Assembly (NCBI RefSeq): GCF_017114995.1
Contig: NZ_JABXKL010000028.1
Coordinates: 1 to 64,000, forward strand
DNA: 64,000 bases
Reading direction: 5' to 3'
Source: Nostoc sp. NMS9
GTDB lineage: Bacteria > Cyanobacteriota > Cyanobacteriia > Cyanobacteriales > Nostocaceae
The translations under genes and the position numbers were made by a program. Below are positions 63,101-64,000 of the stretch, one piece after another. Each line of letters starts with the position of its first letter. Positions within the stretch are counted from its first letter, which is position 1. The notes beneath the pieces are model-generated. The model worked only from the letters and a program-made list of their open reading frames with translations, was not told the origin of the DNA and searched no databases.

Positions 63101-63500
63101 TACTCGCCCTCAGCAATCACCCACACCTAGCTACAACCAGCAAATTTCGCCTCCAGCGTTAGTACCACAGCCAACTAATCCACCATCCGCACCACAAAAA
63201 ACCGAGTTGGTTGCAAGAGATGGAAATGAGGTAAATGGAAATAGGGCAAATGGAAATGGTGTAAATGGAAATAGGGCAAATGGAAACGGGTTAAATGGAA
63301 ACGGGATGCAAACTTTGCCTCTACCCCCAAAACAAACACCCGCACCTGATTGGGAACCTGACGAAGTAGCGATCGCAGCTCAACGTCTAGCAGAATTTTT
63401 CAACGGACAAATTATCCGTTTTGCAGATGATTTCCCAGAATTCTCCGATTCTATAACTACACCAGAATGGGTAGAAGAATCAGAAGTAGATGATGAATAA
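60120..63500 (+). CDS. dnaX: DNA polymerase III gamma/tau subunit with intein
   Basis: The precursor has 1126 residues from ATG 60120 (TTG 60093 is an alternative). The clamp-loader ATPase starts KYRPKSFAELVGQ; Walker A GPRGTGKT, the zinc cysteines (CLKGDK, CGVCEVC) and the Walker B region VYVIDE are seen. A 430-residue intein interrupts the protein directly after VIDE, before CHMLSTQAFNALLKTLEEPP. Splicing would restore DECHML. The C-terminal part has Pro/Gln-rich linkers, a helical tau-like part, an Asn-Gly repeat and an acidic tail. The gene is essential, so the intein must splice. Confidence 0.95.
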   Translation: MSYEPLHHKYRPKSFAELVGQEAIATTLTNAIGTSKIAPAYLFTGPRGTGKTSSARILAKSLNCLKGDKPTAEPCGVCEVCQGITKGYALDVIEIDAASNTGVDNIRELIEKAQFAPVQCRYKVYVIDECLTGDSLVLTDEGLHRIDDPKIKGKRVLSYNDSSGKWEFKKVVRWLDQGERQTFVIKTTNREIRCTGNHLIRTNQGWLPAKDVREGVKILSPVNVDVASSFTNLVSIDAPGDLLADTSLKAIHLGKNYTTWNLSLNKPNYSDLSVLAGVEKSWISQPFYKKKAEESSASSLAGKNIHIKKDTGFGNLEQKSSLQMRQLSSQMHLGLSTEPYLEMALSVIPINTADSPGYVGHTQKSSKNGWNTKPIDFKNCVQNCELYLTKDTETYQLPVTQVAIPNSKMSLTSLNRIGIKNSSLWTGLIELPHKDLLGGFAMMAHLPSVQKELHKFSYIPKDSLLEKINSLLRGLQQWDTQQQQNFTPEGVTARHTITSRWAQAPVENGWQTLNNIPSPRWITSLETVEFVHLAGIERVYDIEVADNHNFVANMLLVHNCHMLSTQAFNALLKTLEEPPRHVVFVLATTDPQRVLPTIISRCQRFDFRRIQLEAMVKHLSAIASYENIHISLDAVTLVAQLSQGGLRDAESLLDQLGLLAGEVTPERVWDLVGTVSEQDLLALLNAIAQDKPEAVLDCTHYILDRGREPLTILQNLAAFYRDLLIAKTAPNRHDLVACTQQTWTALVEFAQYLDISAILAGQQHLRTSEVQIKNTTQPRLWLEVTLLGLLPSATNIQPQASSVAPRVNTPAVSPSYPPAVAQNHPVSSVPLAEPQKNHNSVSPNHQAADQNQPVTSSPPVEQQTNHNSAANLVSPPTPEPVAVPVPSVNIEPVTSEVVDEVEYDLTQIWQQVLANLQPKSRQEMLRQMSQLIEFDGVVARIAIKQAWYDKGKSYLPMITAAFQQTFQREIQINIEKGISSNSTSAKKNPPPKDSTRPQQSPTPSYNQQISPPALVPQPTNPPSAPQKTELVARDGNEVNGNRANGNGVNGNRANGNGLNGNGMQTLPLPPKQTPAPDWEPDEVAIAAQRLAEFFNGQIIRFADDFPEFSDSITTPEWVEESEVDDE
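60507..61796 (+). other. Intein in DnaX (430 residues)
   Basis: The intein starts with Cys (CLTGDSLVLTDEG, block A), has the block B signature CTGNHLIRTNQGW, and ends with FVANMLLVHN before the extein Cys (blocks F and G: IERVYDIEVADNHNF). The nucleophile Cys1, the TxxH motif (TGNH), the penultimate His, the terminal Asn and Cys+1 are all present, so self-splicing is expected. The central region (about residues 80-400 of the intein) shows no LAGLIDADG motif in this frame and has an unusual, low-similarity composition, yet it stays open throughout. A DnaX intein of about 430 residues was reported from Synechocystis PCC 6803. Confidence 0.93.
60734..61729 (+). CDS. LAGLIDADG homing endonuclease encoded in an alternative frame inside the intein
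   Basis: The 331-residue frame is nested in the intein, shifted by -1 relative to dnaX. It starts at ATG 60734 in block B and ends at TGA 61729. The motif pair LGLIYGTLLGDG (about 129-139) and GLAWWFCDDGS (about 230-240) is typical of LAGLIDADG endonucleases. Two CxCGCG clusters (CECGCG at 17-22 and CACGCG at 69-74) with a following RFVSGHQF look like zinc-binding elements. Many residues are conserved-looking (RLCWTHSEKQQEW, DWLNRITPQG). Such enzymes cut intein-free alleles and spread the intein. Expression needs internal initiation or frameshifting; a weak AGGG precedes the ATG. Confidence 0.88.
   Translation: MATSKGRKRRSEDTIACECGCGILIYKFGIDRRTRRFVSGHQFKGNTSGQKLYDLESILKQAELLRPFCACGCGEKLDIPTFLQKKGRGIISIQSRWEKHPYKKGHGIWELRTEKFLADAAVIQPNALGLIYGTLLGDGSISYPNKYSRFPRLCWTHSEKQQEWLEYKAYRLQELRPKLRIISNKGYGNISVTCNTGCHPQLKDVFDIVKPNRDKKLVSMDWLNRITPQGLAWWFCDDGSLALSPEGTPQIQLHTEGFSAGENQLIATWLTTMGYSATTKFYTRRSNGKTYHYIQMGASTSRKWLADLKQYSIPSMDYKFGDSRICSPRWN
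63225..63305 (+). repeat. Coding tandem repeat, Asn-Gly units in DnaX
   Basis: About seven units of the type (G/R)xNGN with DNA of the form AAATGGAAA(T/C)(A/G)GG encode a flexible Asn/Gly linker. Such tandem DNA readily changes its copy number. Confidence 0.8.
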
Positions 63501-63670
63501 AAATTGGGCATTGGGAATTGGGCATTGGGGATTGGGCATTGGACATTAGTTATTAATCACTTGATTCCTAACTCCTAACTCTTGTACAGACGCGATTAAT
63601 CGCGTCTGTACTCCAAACTCCAAACTCCTAACTCCCCATTCCTCATTCCCCATTCCCCATGCCCCATGCC
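63501..63670. other. Spacer of heptamer-type repeats
   Basis: Runs of GGGCATTGGG(A/G)ATT and, after a palindrome, CCCCATTCC/CCCCATGCC. No gene. Confidence 0.7.
63584..63611. repeat. Perfect 28-base palindrome
   Basis: The arm GTACAGACGCGATT is followed by its exact complement, AATCGCGTCTGTAC, without a loop. Palindromes built on GACGCGATTAATCGCGTC are a very common dispersed repeat in Nostoc genomes. It lies between the convergent dnaX and glycosyltransferase genes and could end both transcripts. Confidence 0.75.
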
Positions 63671-64000
63671 CTATTCCCCATTTCCAGTATGCAAGGTTTT
63701 CACCCATTTCAGGCGCTTTGGTCTTACCGACATCCGGGCAGTAGTACTGCTCATGACGACTAACCAGTGCAACATATATAAACTGCCACGCAGGGTTTGC
63801 ACCAGCATCATAAGATATGTAGAAAGTGGGAATTTTTGATCTTGACGTACCCGCTTCAGACCTGTAAACATCCCTACCATCGACATAGAAATGGACAAGC
63901 CTGTAATGGGACTTAACATTGGTGGACGATGACGAGCGATCGCCATTAATAAATCTGGGACTGCTGCTGTCGGTAAGATATACATAATCAGCAGAAAAAT
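63671..64000 (-). CDS. C-terminal part of a family 2 glycosyltransferase (runs off the window)
   Basis: The frame is open to the right edge, so this is a 3' fragment of 109 codons. It contains membrane segments (LLIMYILPTAAVPDLLMAI, PITGLSISMSMVGMF) and the tail RGSLYMLHWLVVMSSTTARMSVRPKRLKWVKT. These resemble the C-terminal membrane part of cyanobacterial processive or mannosyl-type GT2 enzymes. The catalytic half lies outside the window, so the donor and product cannot be stated. Confidence 0.75.
   Translation of the reverse strand: MFLLIMYILPTAAVPDLLMAIARHRPPMLSPITGLSISMSMVGMFTGLKRVRQDQKFPLSTYLMMLVQTLRGSLYMLHWLVVMSSTTARMSVRPKRLKWVKTLHTGNGE

Overview
The window is chromosomal DNA from a filamentous, heterocyst-forming cyanobacterium of the Nostoc/Anabaena type. 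The evidence is the very frequent HIP1 octamer GCGATCGC, abundant small dispersed repeats and heptameric tandem repeats, plant-like and cyanobacterial gene families, and above all hetF preceded by a tandem array of NsiR1-type small RNA units with TCCGGA (DIF1-like) promoter motifs. Both strands carry genes in short operons separated by repeat-rich spacers. I saw no tRNA or rRNA gene.

Layout: 0.2-4 kb, two tandemly duplicated, frameshifted two-partner-secretion (filamentous haemagglutinin-like) genes. 4-10 kb, a prohibitin-like protein, small membrane proteins, nagA, purE, a monooxygenase-like protein and a class II glutamine amidotransferase. 10-20.5 kb, a sulfur assimilation region: sulfate-binding lipoprotein, cysT, cysW, three stand-alone NIL-domain proteins, a CysR-like Crp regulator, cysE, and an Rrf2 regulator next to cysK. 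It is interrupted by a membrane glycosyltransferase gene and repeats. 20.7-26.4 kb, two CadD-type transporters, an XRE-ClpN-Uma2 fusion protein, a TauE-type exporter, a TetR regulator and a thioesterase. 26.5-26.8 kb, a 200-bp MITE with an 11-bp target duplication. 27.6-32.2 kb, a squalene/phytoene synthase relative, an SpkB-type kinase and an FHA protein. 32.5-36.6 kb, the nsiR1 array and hetF.

36.7-49.9 kb holds an ABM-domain membrane protein, an SMP-30/SDR pair, tyrA beside a large pentapeptide-repeat protein, a DUF1517 protein, lipoproteins, small membrane proteins, and a LysR regulator divergent from a plant-type (class II) ketol-acid reductoisomerase. 50-59.7 kb has an SLH-fasciclin-barrel protein, a carboxypeptidase/acetyltransferase pair, and a TPR-CHAT protease-like protein whose N-terminal domain is shared by a small protein encoded just upstream. 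60.1-63.5 kb is dnaX, interrupted by a 430-residue intein. Inside the intein, in a different reading frame, lies a complete 331-codon LAGLIDADG endonuclease gene. The window ends inside a glycosyltransferase gene.

The strongest candidates for unusual biology are: (1) the dual-coded intein/endonuclease in dnaX; (2) the TPR-CHAT gene and its domain-sharing small partner; (3) the XRE-ClpN-Uma2 fusion; (4) the nsiR1 array, whose units show minus-strand promoters, terminator hairpins and one compensatory base-pair change; (5) the plant-type KARI; (6) stand-alone NIL modules beside a sulfate permease that has no local ATPase gene. All calls were made by reading the sequence. No database search was run.
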